From Nitrososphaerota archaeon (lineage in GTDB: Archaea > Thermoproteota > Nitrososphaeria > Nitrososphaerales > UBA57): DNA of 64,000 nt. Within the stretch, counting starts at the first letter, position 1; every line of letters begins with the position of its first letter. The position numbers and the translations under genes are program-made. Location: positions 62,001-126,000 of the forward strand of contig JACPSZ010000017.1 of the NCBI GenBank assembly GCA_024860875.1, read 5' to 3'. The notes below the pieces were generated by a model. The model was not told the origin of the DNA and made no database searches. It worked only from the letters and a program-made list of their open reading frames with translations. Of the stretch, positions 1-7,569 are shown in pieces.

Positions 1-1193
1 TTCTGCGAGGCTGTCATGTCAGCACTGTTGCCCGCATTGTCGTTGATGATATTCTCATATGGCTTGCCAATCTTGATCGGCTCATAAACTGGCTTACCAG
101 TCTTGGCATCGAGAACGTAGATATGATCGTTCTTTGTAGCAGCTACAACGACCTTCTTCATCTGTCCGTCTATCTGAATATTTGCGAGCATGGTAGACCA
201 ACCAGGTTCATGGCCGTGCATTGCGTGTGTATTTGTTTGATAATACCATCTGAGCTGCCCTGTGTTAAGATCGATGGAAACTATCGAATCTGCAAAGAGA
301 TTCGGCCCTGGCCTTAAAGCCGCATCAAAGCTGTCTGGCGAGCTTCCAGTTCCGAAATATACAGCATTGTCCTCTTCATCCAATGCCATAAGTGTCCAAA
401 GTGCTCCTCCTCCTATCAGATCGCTGGTGCCCCAGTCCCCTGGATACGGATTGATGTTGCCTTTCACAGCATCAAGATGCCAGTTTGGATCCCCACCTGC
501 AGGAGGAACGGAATACCATCTCCACAAGAGATTCCTCGTCTTCAAATCATAGGCTGACAAGAAGCCCCTGCCTCCTCCTTCCTGAGTCGATAACCTGACC
601 AGAAGCTTGTCCTTGAAGACCACTGGTGCATGCTCTCCAAAGTATCTGCCAGTGTTGCCGGGTATGTTGACGCATGTATCAGGAATAGTCCACTGAACCT
701 CCCCAGTCTGCGCGTCAAACGCATAGACGGTGCAGTCCGATGCCATCATGTACAGCGTGCCGTCTTGGTAATGGAGGTCTTTCTGGGACAGAACTGGCCA
801 CCAGTGCTTCTTCCCTTCAAACGCACTCACGTTGACCTGATACTGCCACACCTCGGATCCAGTTTCAAGGTTTAGAGCGATTATCCTATTGTAATATGTT
901 GAAATGTAAAGCAGACCATTAACTATAAGCGGAGATGTCTGCAGACCAAGTGATGGAGCGACATAGGGAATTTTGAAAGGATCCTCGGGCACCTGAAAAA
1001 GCCATTTCAGCTCGAGCCTGTTTATGTTATCCTTGTTGATTACATTCTGAGGATTAAAGTTAGAATTATGGTTGTCATAAGCCGGGTAAAACCAGTTGAA
1101 ACCAGTCTGCTGCTGAGAATAAGCTATTGGAGATGATGTCACCATTGCTACAACGAAGATAGTCAGTCCTAGCACCGCAATCCTAGGCAACAT
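1..1193 (-). CDS. PQQ-like beta-propeller protein (partial, runs off left edge)
   Basis: An exported quinoprotein-type propeller; 397 codons are visible and the C-terminus lies outside the window. The ATG at 1193 opens a signal peptide (MLPRIAVLGLTIFVVAMVTS) ending near SYSQQQ. Blade motifs such as LDEEDNAVYFGTG, LNTGQLRWYYQ and LDAKTGKPVY are typical of PQQ dehydrogenase propellers. It is closest to the protein at 5650-7569 (shared PPAGGDPNW and RPGPNLF segments). The place where canonical enzymes have W-D-Y-D with the catalytic aspartate reads THAMHGHEPGW, so dehydrogenase activity is uncertain. It is transcribed away from the MFS gene; AT-rich sequence at 1211-1232 probably holds the promoter. 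Confidence 0.85.
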   Translation of the reverse strand, partial: MLPRIAVLGLTIFVVAMVTSSPIAYSQQQTGFNWFYPAYDNHNSNFNPQNVINKDNINRLELKWLFQVPEDPFKIPYVAPSLGLQTSPLIVNGLLYISTYYNRIIALNLETGSEVWQYQVNVSAFEGKKHWWPVLSQKDLHYQDGTLYMMASDCTVYAFDAQTGEVQWTIPDTCVNIPGNTGRYFGEHAPVVFKDKLLVRLSTQEGGGRGFLSAYDLKTRNLLWRWYSVPPAGGDPNWHLDAVKGNINPYPGDWGTSDLIGGGALWTLMALDEEDNAVYFGTGSSPDSFDAALRPGPNLFADSIVSIDLNTGQLRWYYQTNTHAMHGHEPGWSTMLANIQIDGQMKKVVVAATKNDHIYVLDAKTGKPVYEPIKIGKPYENIINDNAGNSADMTASQ

Positions 1194-1261
1194 GTGGATC
1201 GTCGCCTTCAGGCAATATTTATCCCTTTTAAACATGATCGTATTTGGAAAGGCAACTCATA

Positions 1262-2470
1262 ATGGTCAACTGGCTTGAAAGGGATCAACTACTGCTGCAG
1301 GCAGCCTACGGGATAAGAGCTTTCATATTCGGCTACCTGAACATCGCATTCACAATTTATATGAGTATTGCAGGGTTAGACTCCATCTCCATTGGTCTGG
1401 TAATTACAGGTGCCATACTCTTTTCTTCCGTACTTTCTGCAGTTGTAGGACTTGCTGCTGACCGCTATGGAAGAAAGAAAATGATCCTTATGCTTGCAGG
1501 AATAGTTTGTGCAGGGGGCATTATGCTTCTGTTTTCTAACAGCATATTCGTTATCATTTTCGTTGCAATATTCGGCCTGTTCGCTGGGGGACCTCCTGCA
1601 GGAAATACCTTTGGAGTGCTCCAACAAGTAATGCTAGCTGATGTAGCGTCTGCAAAATCCCGCAATTCTGCTTTTGCGGTAACATTTCTAATAAGTTCTG
1701 TTTCAGCTGCTGGAGGCTCACTTATGGCCGGATTGCCAGACTTTTACCGGACATTCCCAAACGTTTCGCAGCTTGAGGCGTTCCGCCCCCTCTTCATCAT
1801 CACAGCCGTGCTCGCCGTATTGTACGCCTTGATGCTCCTCCCCGTGAAGGAAGTTAAGCATGAGAGGACCTCCACCAGCATCCTTCCAAAGTCAACCTCA
1901 TTCGTAGCAAAAATTTCTGGGCTTGCGGTAGTCGATGGTTTTGGCACCTCTCTTGTAGCACCGCTGTTGTCATACTGGTTCGCGATAACATATAATGCCC
2001 CTCTTACGGTCATAGGTACCCTGTTCTTCACCGCCAATCTAATCTCAGCGGGGTTCTACTTGCTTGGGCCAAAGGTGGCTGCAAAAATTGGTGTAGTAAG
2101 GGCAATTGTATGGTTGCACATACCCTCCGATATACTTCTTATTCTTCAGCCACTGGCACCTAATTTTGCCATAGCAGCAGCCATACATCTTCTGCGTGCA
2201 ACCACATCCATTGTAGACATTCCCTTAAGGCAGTCGTTCATAATGGGCGTTGCAAGCCCAGAGGAGAGGGCAAGTGTGGGAGGGTTCTCCGCATTTGCTA
2301 GAAACATATCTAGCTCTGCCAGCCCGGCAGTTTCAGGGTACACTATTCAAGTAATTTCAAACGCAATACCGTTCTACCTAAGTGGAACTTTCCAGCTGGC
2401 CAATGATCTGGCGTTCTACCACCTGTTCAAAAATATGAAGCCGCCTGAAGAGGCTAGTACTAATCCCTAA
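1262..2470 (+). CDS. MFS transporter
   Basis: A 402-residue major facilitator protein with about twelve hydrophobic segments. The loop AADRYGRKKMI between helices 2 and 3 (residues about 65-75) is the MFS A-motif. A TTG at 1244 would add six residues, but ATG 1262 has the purine-rich GGAAAGG about 10 nt upstream, so it is preferred. The substrate cannot be read from sequence; general resemblance is to drug or metabolite exporters. The gene ends tail-to-tail with the ABC ATPase gene, overlapping 11 bp. Confidence 0.85.
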   Translation: MVNWLERDQLLLQAAYGIRAFIFGYLNIAFTIYMSIAGLDSISIGLVITGAILFSSVLSAVVGLAADRYGRKKMILMLAGIVCAGGIMLLFSNSIFVIIFVAIFGLFAGGPPAGNTFGVLQQVMLADVASAKSRNSAFAVTFLISSVSAAGGSLMAGLPDFYRTFPNVSQLEAFRPLFIITAVLAVLYALMLLPVKEVKHERTSTSILPKSTSFVAKISGLAVVDGFGTSLVAPLLSYWFAITYNAPLTVIGTLFFTANLISAGFYLLGPKVAAKIGVVRAIVWLHIPSDILLILQPLAPNFAIAAAIHLLRATTSIVDIPLRQSFIMGVASPEERASVGGFSAFARNISSSASPAVSGYTIQVISNAIPFYLSGTFQLANDLAFYHLFKNMKPPEEASTNP

Positions 2471-3539
2471 CTAGGGCACATGCTTTTTCAGGAATCTCTA
2501 GGTAGACTTTGTCCCCAACACTTGCATAAAGCGCTTTTTCGCGTTCCCTGACTACCTTTATCGCCTGACCGCTCAGCATCATTTTGTATTCTACAAGATA
2601 GCCACTATGTGTCACTGCTATTATGGTAGCAGCAAAAACATTCGCCTTGTTATTAGGAGCCTTTAGAAGGTTCAATTGATCAACACGTAAACATAGTTTC
2701 ATATTTTCCCCTTCTTTTGCATCTCCCGATTTGCAGTAAACCCTGCCAAATGGTGCATCAAATACAACGCTACCATTTGTCGCTTCAGCTACTCTGCCGT
2801 ATATTACCGACATACCTGCAAGCAGGACTGCTGTGTATGAGTTGGGAGGATTATCTAAAAGCTCATACGGAGTGCCTGTTGCCAGTACCCTGCCATTTCC
2901 CATTATTACCAGCTCATCACTTAATGAGAGCGCTTCGGTCCTATCATGTGTCACGTAAATTGCAGTTATACCTATACTCTTCTGCAAAAGTTTGAGCTCT
3001 CCCCTCATTTCTTCCCTAAGTGGTGCATCCAAGTTGCTTAGAGGTTCGTCGAATAGAAGCAGTTTTGGATTGTAGACAAGCGACCTTGCAAGTGCAACCC
3101 TCTGCTGCTGTCCCCCGCTAAGATTGGGAGCCAATCTGTCTTCAAGGCCAGAGAGATGTACAAGTTCAAGAACCTCTTTGACCTTTTTGCTTATGTCCTC
3201 TCTGGGCATTTTTCTAATCTTTAGAGGGTATGCGATATTTTCAAAGACTGTCAGATGAGGCCAAATGGCATACGATTGAAAGACCATGCCTATTCCCCTT
3301 CTTTCAGGGGGGACGAAAACCTTGTTAGCAGAAGAGAAGACTACTTCTCCGCCTATTGAGATTTCCCCTTCGTCTGGCTCTTCAATTCCCGCTATGCATC
3401 GGAGCACGGTAGTCTTTCCGCACCCACTCAGACCCAATAATGTGACAAACTTCTGGCTCTTCACGGTGAACGAAACTCCCCTAACCGCTTGAGTTGAGCC
3501 GAAGCTCTTCTTCAGGTTCTTTACTATAGCTTCTGTCAT
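2460..3539 (-). CDS. ABC transporter ATPase, iron/polyamine (FbpC/PotA) type
   Basis: This 359-residue protein is a complete ABC nucleotide-binding subunit. Walker A is GLSGCGKTT (residues about 36-44), followed by Q-loop VFQSYAIWPH, signature LSGGQQQR, Walker B LLLFDEPLSNLD and H-loop VTHDRTEA. Residues about 240-359 match a TOBE-type regulatory domain, as in FbpC, PotA or MalK. The ATG directly follows the stop of the upstream binding-protein gene (TAGATG), so the two are cotranscribed. No permease gene lies next to the pair, so the membrane partner is elsewhere or absent. Iron(III) or polyamine import is the family expectation; the substrate is inferred only. Confidence 0.9.
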   Translation of the reverse strand: MTEAIVKNLKKSFGSTQAVRGVSFTVKSQKFVTLLGLSGCGKTTVLRCIAGIEEPDEGEISIGGEVVFSSANKVFVPPERRGIGMVFQSYAIWPHLTVFENIAYPLKIRKMPREDISKKVKEVLELVHLSGLEDRLAPNLSGGQQQRVALARSLVYNPKLLLFDEPLSNLDAPLREEMRGELKLLQKSIGITAIYVTHDRTEALSLSDELVIMGNGRVLATGTPYELLDNPPNSYTAVLLAGMSVIYGRVAEATNGSVVFDAPFGRVYCKSGDAKEGENMKLCLRVDQLNLLKAPNNKANVFAATIIAVTHSGYLVEYKMMLSGQAIKVVREREKALYASVGDKVYLEIPEKACALVRD

Positions 3540-4508
3540 CTAGTCCAAACCAGCCTGCCTGTAAGCCGCAACGAACTTCTCCACCTGCTTGACCTCCTCT
3601 ATATTTGGGAATATCGTCATGCCTTTTGATAACGGCGAGCTTATCCAGTAGCTCGATTGTATACCCACCCTTGCAGGAACCATACCCTCCTTTGTCTCTC
3701 CAAGCTTGGACTGCCATTCTTTTGAGAGTATGAAATCGACAAAAAGCTTGGCGACATTTAAATGAGTCGAATTTTTAATGATTGAAATGGATCTTAGAAT
3801 TGCTGTCGGAGGCACATCACGCAGGAAAAACGGCTCTATTCCTCCAGCCTCTTTCAAGCTTTCAGTCCTTAGGGCCCCGGGGAAAGAAATCGCATGTTTC
3901 CCGTTTTTAGTTGCGTCCTTCATATGGTGCAGGCAATCGTAGGTTTTAGGCCTCACATCTGCTGCAAGTTTTTTCAGAAAAACATTCCACTGTCTCTCAT
4001 CAATAGTCCTGAGGAGGCTTGCTAAGAAGAATATCCCAAGAAGACCTTCAACCCTTCTAGTCAATGATTGCATGGCTACCATCCCCCTCCACTTTTTATC
4101 CGTAAGATCGTCGATGGTCTTTGGAAGCTCCTCTTCGTGAACCACAGCAGTGCTGTACATAAGCCCTGTAGGCTCCAAAGCGAATGCCGCTCCACCATGC
4201 TCGTAATAATTTGGAGGGTACATAGAGAGTTCTGGAGAATCGTACTTCTGCAGGAAGCCGTCCATTTCAAGCTGCATAAGTGAGTATTGGGGGAGTACGA
4301 CAACATCGGCAGAAGGGATCCCCGCTTTGATTTCTGCCCTGATCTTTTCTGCGATAGGTACTGGATGACCGCTAAGATACGTTATATGAAAGTTCTGTTC
4401 CTTGTACTTCCCTCTGAAAGACGCGATCAGTGAACTTAAAACCCCAGGCAGAGCGGCGTATATGACGAGCTGCCCTTCCTTACTTGCATCTCCAAGAATT
4501 TTAGACAT
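3540..4508 (-). CDS. Extracellular-type solute-binding protein lacking a signal peptide (Fe3+ ABC type)
   Basis: A 322-residue type 2 periplasmic-binding fold similar to iron(III)-binding FbpA/AfuA proteins. Visible landmarks are the opening strand GQLVIYAALPG, the segment ADVVVLPQYSLMQLEMDGFLQKYDSPE, the YSTAVV strand and a C-terminal hinge LSKEWQSKLGE. The N-terminus MSKILGDASKEG is hydrophilic, with no signal or lipobox. An in-frame TAG four codons before the ATG excludes a longer start, so the product is predicted to stay in the cytosol. Its close relative at 57005-57952 shows the same feature. It is cotranscribed with the ABC ATPase. Confidence 0.85.
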   Translation of the reverse strand: MSKILGDASKEGQLVIYAALPGVLSSLIASFRGKYKEQNFHITYLSGHPVPIAEKIRAEIKAGIPSADVVVLPQYSLMQLEMDGFLQKYDSPELSMYPPNYYEHGGAAFALEPTGLMYSTAVVHEEELPKTIDDLTDKKWRGMVAMQSLTRRVEGLLGIFFLASLLRTIDERQWNVFLKKLAADVRPKTYDCLHHMKDATKNGKHAISFPGALRTESLKEAGGIEPFFLRDVPPTAILRSISIIKNSTHLNVAKLFVDFILSKEWQSKLGETKEGMVPARVGIQSSYWISSPLSKGMTIFPNIEEVKQVEKFVAAYRQAGLD

Positions 4509-4560
4509 CTCTACTACCTATTGGGTTGATCGCTGTTGAGAAGAGATTCACAAACCAGAT

Positions 4561-4568
4561 TTTTTATA
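4561..4568 (-). promoter_or_regulatory. TATA-like box of the binding protein/ABC operon
   Basis: The minus strand reads TATAAAAA about 53 nt before the ATG at 4508. That implies transcription starts about 25-30 nt downstream with a leader of roughly 25 nt. It is the only TATA-like run in this spacer in the right orientation. Confidence 0.4.
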
Positions 4569-4677
4569 CTTATGTATTGTGTAAGAATTAATCTCAAGTG
4601 TTAGATTATTCATAAGGTAGAGTTAAATTCCTTCAGTAGCAACAACGACTAGTCTTACAGAACCTTATTAGGCAAGC

Positions 4678-4743
4678 CTAATAATTCTCGAATTCTAAAC
4701 TCCATATCGGTGCAGAAGGTAACGAGGTTCCCATCTGCGACAA
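4678..4743 (-). CDS. Possible 21-residue peptide ending in an ExxxY motif (PqqA-like candidate)
   Basis: The frame starts at TTG 4743 (or ATG 4734) and ends at TAG 4678. AAGGAGG at 4749-4755 sits 5 nt before the TTG, an ideal Shine-Dalgarno spacing. The peptide begins MSQMG and ends LEFENY, giving the spacing E-x3-Y that the PQQ precursor PqqA uses for its cross-linked Glu and Tyr. It lies about 100 nt downstream of the pqqC-like gene on the same strand. Against it: the tyrosine is the last residue, no PqqD or PqqE gene is visible, and an ExxxY match in a short frame can be chance. Confidence 0.22.
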   Translation of the reverse strand: MSQMGTSLPSAPIWSLEFENY

Positions 4744-4844
4744 GTTGCCCTCCTTATAGCACTTAGTGCCTTCCTCCCAATCGGCTTTTTTGTAGCGGGG
4801 GGTGGTTGATCCTAATTGCTTGGAGAATAGCAAATTTCGATAAA

Positions 4845-5567
4845 TTAGAATGATGCACTTAACGGCACCTCGTTTACAACATACGCAGTATAGAGTGCGT
4901 CAGAAATGCTCCATAGAACATCGTTCTTGAAGGATACGGCGTCTATTGCACGCTTCTGCAGCTCTGCAGCATCGCAGTATCTTACTGCTATGTCCAATGC
5001 TATGTTGCTGTCTCTTTTAGTCTGAATTAGCCTTGATCTAAAGTATCCAAGGCCCTCTGACTTTACCCAGCGGTAGTGCTTCTCGAAGGCTTTGACCCTC
5101 TCAGCCAAAGCTTCGTAGAACAGATCGGAAAGAGATGCTGCAACTGATTCAACCCAATGCCTAGTCCTTGCAAAGTTCACGTATGAGTCTACGGAGAAAC
5201 GCACTCCAGGCAGAAACCTTGCAGAGATCATGTCGTCCTTGGGAATTCCAGCGGCTTCCCCGAGCTTTAACCATCCAGTTATCCCGCCTTCAACCTTTCC
5301 GTAGCCGTCATGCTCGAGTATCCTCGAAATCCAGAACCTCCTAACTTCAGGTATGGGACAATTGGAGATTATCGCAGCATCCTTCATCGGTATATTCAGC
5401 TGATAATAGAACATGTTCACTATCCATGCCCTTACCTGTGTCTTCGTGAGTTTGCCTTCGAACATCATCCTGTTGAACGGATGCTTTGTGTGGAACCTCT
5501 CGTTCCCTTCTCCTCTAAGCTTTTGGATGAAGGTTTCCCTGTCAAGAGGGCTTCTTGCATAATTCAT
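4845..5567 (-). CDS. pqqC: PqqC-like protein (pyrroloquinoline-quinone synthase family)
   Basis: At 240 residues this is close to the roughly 250 of bacterial PqqC, the oxygen-dependent oxidase that finishes PQQ. Hallmark blocks are present: HPFNRMMFEGKL, FYYQLNIPMKDAAIISNCP, RRFWISRILEHDG, FLPGVRFSVDSYVNFAR, GYFRSRL and FKNDVLW. By remembered Klebsiella numbering H24, Q54, K60, R80, H84, Y175, R179 and K214 are kept (H26, Q56, K62, R82, H86, Y175, R179, K214 here). Y23 is F25, R50 is M52, and the E147/H154/R157 helix reads SDLFYEALAERV, so those ligands are changed. It is divergent from a PQQ-like propeller gene, supporting a PQQ link, but altered chemistry is possible. Confidence 0.75.
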   Translation of the reverse strand: MNYARSPLDRETFIQKLRGEGNERFHTKHPFNRMMFEGKLTKTQVRAWIVNMFYYQLNIPMKDAAIISNCPIPEVRRFWISRILEHDGYGKVEGGITGWLKLGEAAGIPKDDMISARFLPGVRFSVDSYVNFARTRHWVESVAASLSDLFYEALAERVKAFEKHYRWVKSEGLGYFRSRLIQTKRDSNIALDIAVRYCDAAELQKRAIDAVSFKNDVLWSISDALYTAYVVNEVPLSASF

Positions 5568-5589
5568 TCGTGCCCTAGCATTAACAGTT

Positions 5590-5630
5590 ATGCTATATGG
5601 CTTTTTGTGCTGAACCCTTAAATATAGTCG
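5590..5630. promoter_or_regulatory. Divergent promoters of pqqC-like and propeller genes
   Basis: On the plus strand CTTAAATATA at 5617-5626 is a TATA box about 25-30 nt before ATG 5650, predicting a leaderless transcript. On the minus strand CCATATAGC near 5592-5600 sits at the same distance from ATG 5567. The 82-bp spacer therefore carries two back-to-back leaderless promoters. Confidence 0.5.
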
Positions 5631-5649
5631 TAAGATTAAGCGCTCTTTA

Positions 5650-7569
5650 ATGCACAGGCACAGTCTGCTCTATGCCTCTCTTGTTTTGGTGCTGATCTTT
5701 GGAGCCGCGTTTATTGGGACGTTTATAGGAGCAAATTACGCTTTTGGACAGAGGCAACAGGTGGATAGAGGGTTTAGCTGGGCTTACCCCGCTTATGACA
5801 AACTTGCGACGAACTTTAACCCTCAAACGGCACTGACGAAGGATAACATTGCGCGCGTATCTGATGTCTGGACAACTGCATTTCCAATCCCGCCGCCCAT
5901 AGCAGGAATAGAGCCTCTAACGGGCTCTTCAGCCATGCCCATCGTAGTTGGAGGCGTAGTATACTTCCCCGTTAACTACATGACAATATTCGCGCATCAG
6001 GCAGAAACTGGAAACCCGCTCTGGAGCTATTCGTATCCTGTCAACATGACAGATGTCGTTGAAAAGATACCTGAAATTAGGCCGTACCAATCAGGCCTGC
6101 TCAATGGGCTAAGCTACTATAACGGAGATATTTACATGCCACTGGCAGACTGCAGTATCGCAATTCTTGATGCTTTGATAGGCACTCCAAAGTTTCTTGG
6201 GGATTTGGCTCAAGGCAGGATGTGCCAGAACGTACCTGGCAACGCAGGCCATTATACGGGCCAGATGCTCTACGGCCCCGTATTTTATGAGAAGGGTAGC
6301 ATGCTGATAACTGGCACAGGAGTAAGCGGAAGGGCGGATTCGGGGAGAGGCTTTGTTGCTGGTTTTGACTTGACCACAGGAAAACTGCTGTGGAGGTTCT
6401 TCCTTATGCCTCCAGCAGGAGGAGATCCTAACTGGACCATTCAATACAAAGGAAAGGGTAATGTTGACCCAGTAGCAGGAGACTGGGGAGATTCAAAAGG
6501 AGTAGGAGTAGGAGTAGGCTTTGGTGCTTGGGCCGTGGATGAAGAAACTGGAATTGTGTATGTTGGTACTTCCGCACCAGCACCATATTATGATGCTACA
6601 GGGAGACCAGGGCCGAACCTCTTTTCGTCGTCAATACTAGCGCTTGATGCGAAGACTGGAGAGCTAAAGTGGTATTATCAAACGTCTTCTCATGACCTTG
6701 CTGGTCATGGGTGTGCTTGGAATGTCGCTCTGGGTAAGATTGGAGATAGGAAAGTTGTCTTCAAGGGATGCGCAAATGGGAAGGTGTACGCGCTTGATGC
6801 GGCTAATGGACAACTTATCTGGAGTTTCACGCCTCCAAGCGTCAAATATGTTAATGTCCCATCTTCAAGTGTGAATAACAATAACAAAAAATGGGCAGTC
6901 GAGCCCTCGATAGACGCTTACTGGCAGTGCCCAGGCATAACTGGTGCAATCGAAGGTGACATTGCTGTAGCCTACAACAAGGTGTATTTTGTTACTTACA
7001 GCTTCTGCGACTATCTGAAACCATCATCAGTAAATCCTTCTGACCTTGATTCGTTCGGAGCTCAAGCGGTTGAAACGCCATTGGAAATCGTGAAGAATTC
7101 TACCGTCTATGCAATCGATGCGTCTACAGGGAAGATGCAGTGGACTTTCGAGATTCCAGACGTTCCTCACAGAGGAGGGATTATAGCTAGCGGTGATATG
7201 GTATTCTTAGGCAGCATTGACGGTAATATATACGCGCTAAAATCGGATACTGGGGAGATCGCGTACAAGAAGTTCTTTGGAACTCCGTTGGGCTTGCCAC
7301 CAACGATCGCTGCTGATGCCAAAGGCATAGTTTCAATGTTCCAAGTCGTAGGAGGGTTGCAGGACAGGTGGAATATCCCTGTATCTGGTATTGTAGTAAT
7401 ATTGAAACATAAAAACGCCGCAATTCCACCCTCAGCTCCCGCACAGCAGGCAGATCAGCTTGGCGGATCTTTACAGCTGCCCATGGATCTACTCATTCCT
7501 ATTATGGCCGTAGTCGTCGTGCTGGTACTCTTTGGAGTCCTAGCTATGCGCAGAAAGAACAAGAAGTAA
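5650..7569 (+). CDS. Membrane-anchored PQQ-like propeller, non-canonical active site
   Basis: A 639-residue exported protein with a signal peptide (residues 1-33), a PQQ-dehydrogenase-type eight-bladed propeller (about 45-585) and a C-terminal membrane helix (about 607-632) followed by RRKNKK, so the propeller faces outward. Tryptophan-docking repeats such as AKTGELKWYY, DAANGQLIW and DASTGKMQW are visible. Canonical enzymes carry W-D-Y-D with the catalytic aspartate; here residues 348-354 read HDLAGHG, so alcohol or sugar dehydrogenase activity is doubtful. The partial protein at 1-1193 shares this feature. It is divergent from the pqqC-like gene and its stop abuts that of the aminopeptidase. 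Confidence 0.85.
   Translation: MHRHSLLYASLVLVLIFGAAFIGTFIGANYAFGQRQQVDRGFSWAYPAYDKLATNFNPQTALTKDNIARVSDVWTTAFPIPPPIAGIEPLTGSSAMPIVVGGVVYFPVNYMTIFAHQAETGNPLWSYSYPVNMTDVVEKIPEIRPYQSGLLNGLSYYNGDIYMPLADCSIAILDALIGTPKFLGDLAQGRMCQNVPGNAGHYTGQMLYGPVFYEKGSMLITGTGVSGRADSGRGFVAGFDLTTGKLLWRFFLMPPAGGDPNWTIQYKGKGNVDPVAGDWGDSKGVGVGVGFGAWAVDEETGIVYVGTSAPAPYYDATGRPGPNLFSSSILALDAKTGELKWYYQTSSHDLAGHGCAWNVALGKIGDRKVVFKGCANGKVYALDAANGQLIWSFTPPSVKYVNVPSSSVNNNNKKWAVEPSIDAYWQCPGITGAIEGDIAVAYNKVYFVTYSFCDYLKPSSVNPSDLDSFGAQAVETPLEIVKNSTVYAIDASTGKMQWTFEIPDVPHRGGIIASGDMVFLGSIDGNIYALKSDTGEIAYKKFFGTPLGLPPTIAADAKGIVSMFQVVGGLQDRWNIPVSGIVVILKHKNAAIPPSAPAQQADQLGGSLQLPMDLLIPIMAVVVVLVLFGVLAMRRKNKK

Larger units (their letters stand above)
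4509..4844. other. Intergenic spacer, 336 bp
   Basis: The spacer lies between the pqqC-like gene and the binding-protein gene. It holds the TATA box at 4561-4568 and one short minus-strand frame with a good ribosome binding site (listed separately). A hydrophobic plus-strand frame at about 4741-4809 has no start codon and was not called. Confidence 0.5.

Noticed and set aside
4699-4809. Hydrophobic plus-strand frame (VALLIALSAFLPIGFFVAGG) as a small membrane protein.
   Set aside because: There is no ATG, GTG or TTG start after the preceding stop and it lies antisense to a frame with a better ribosome binding site.
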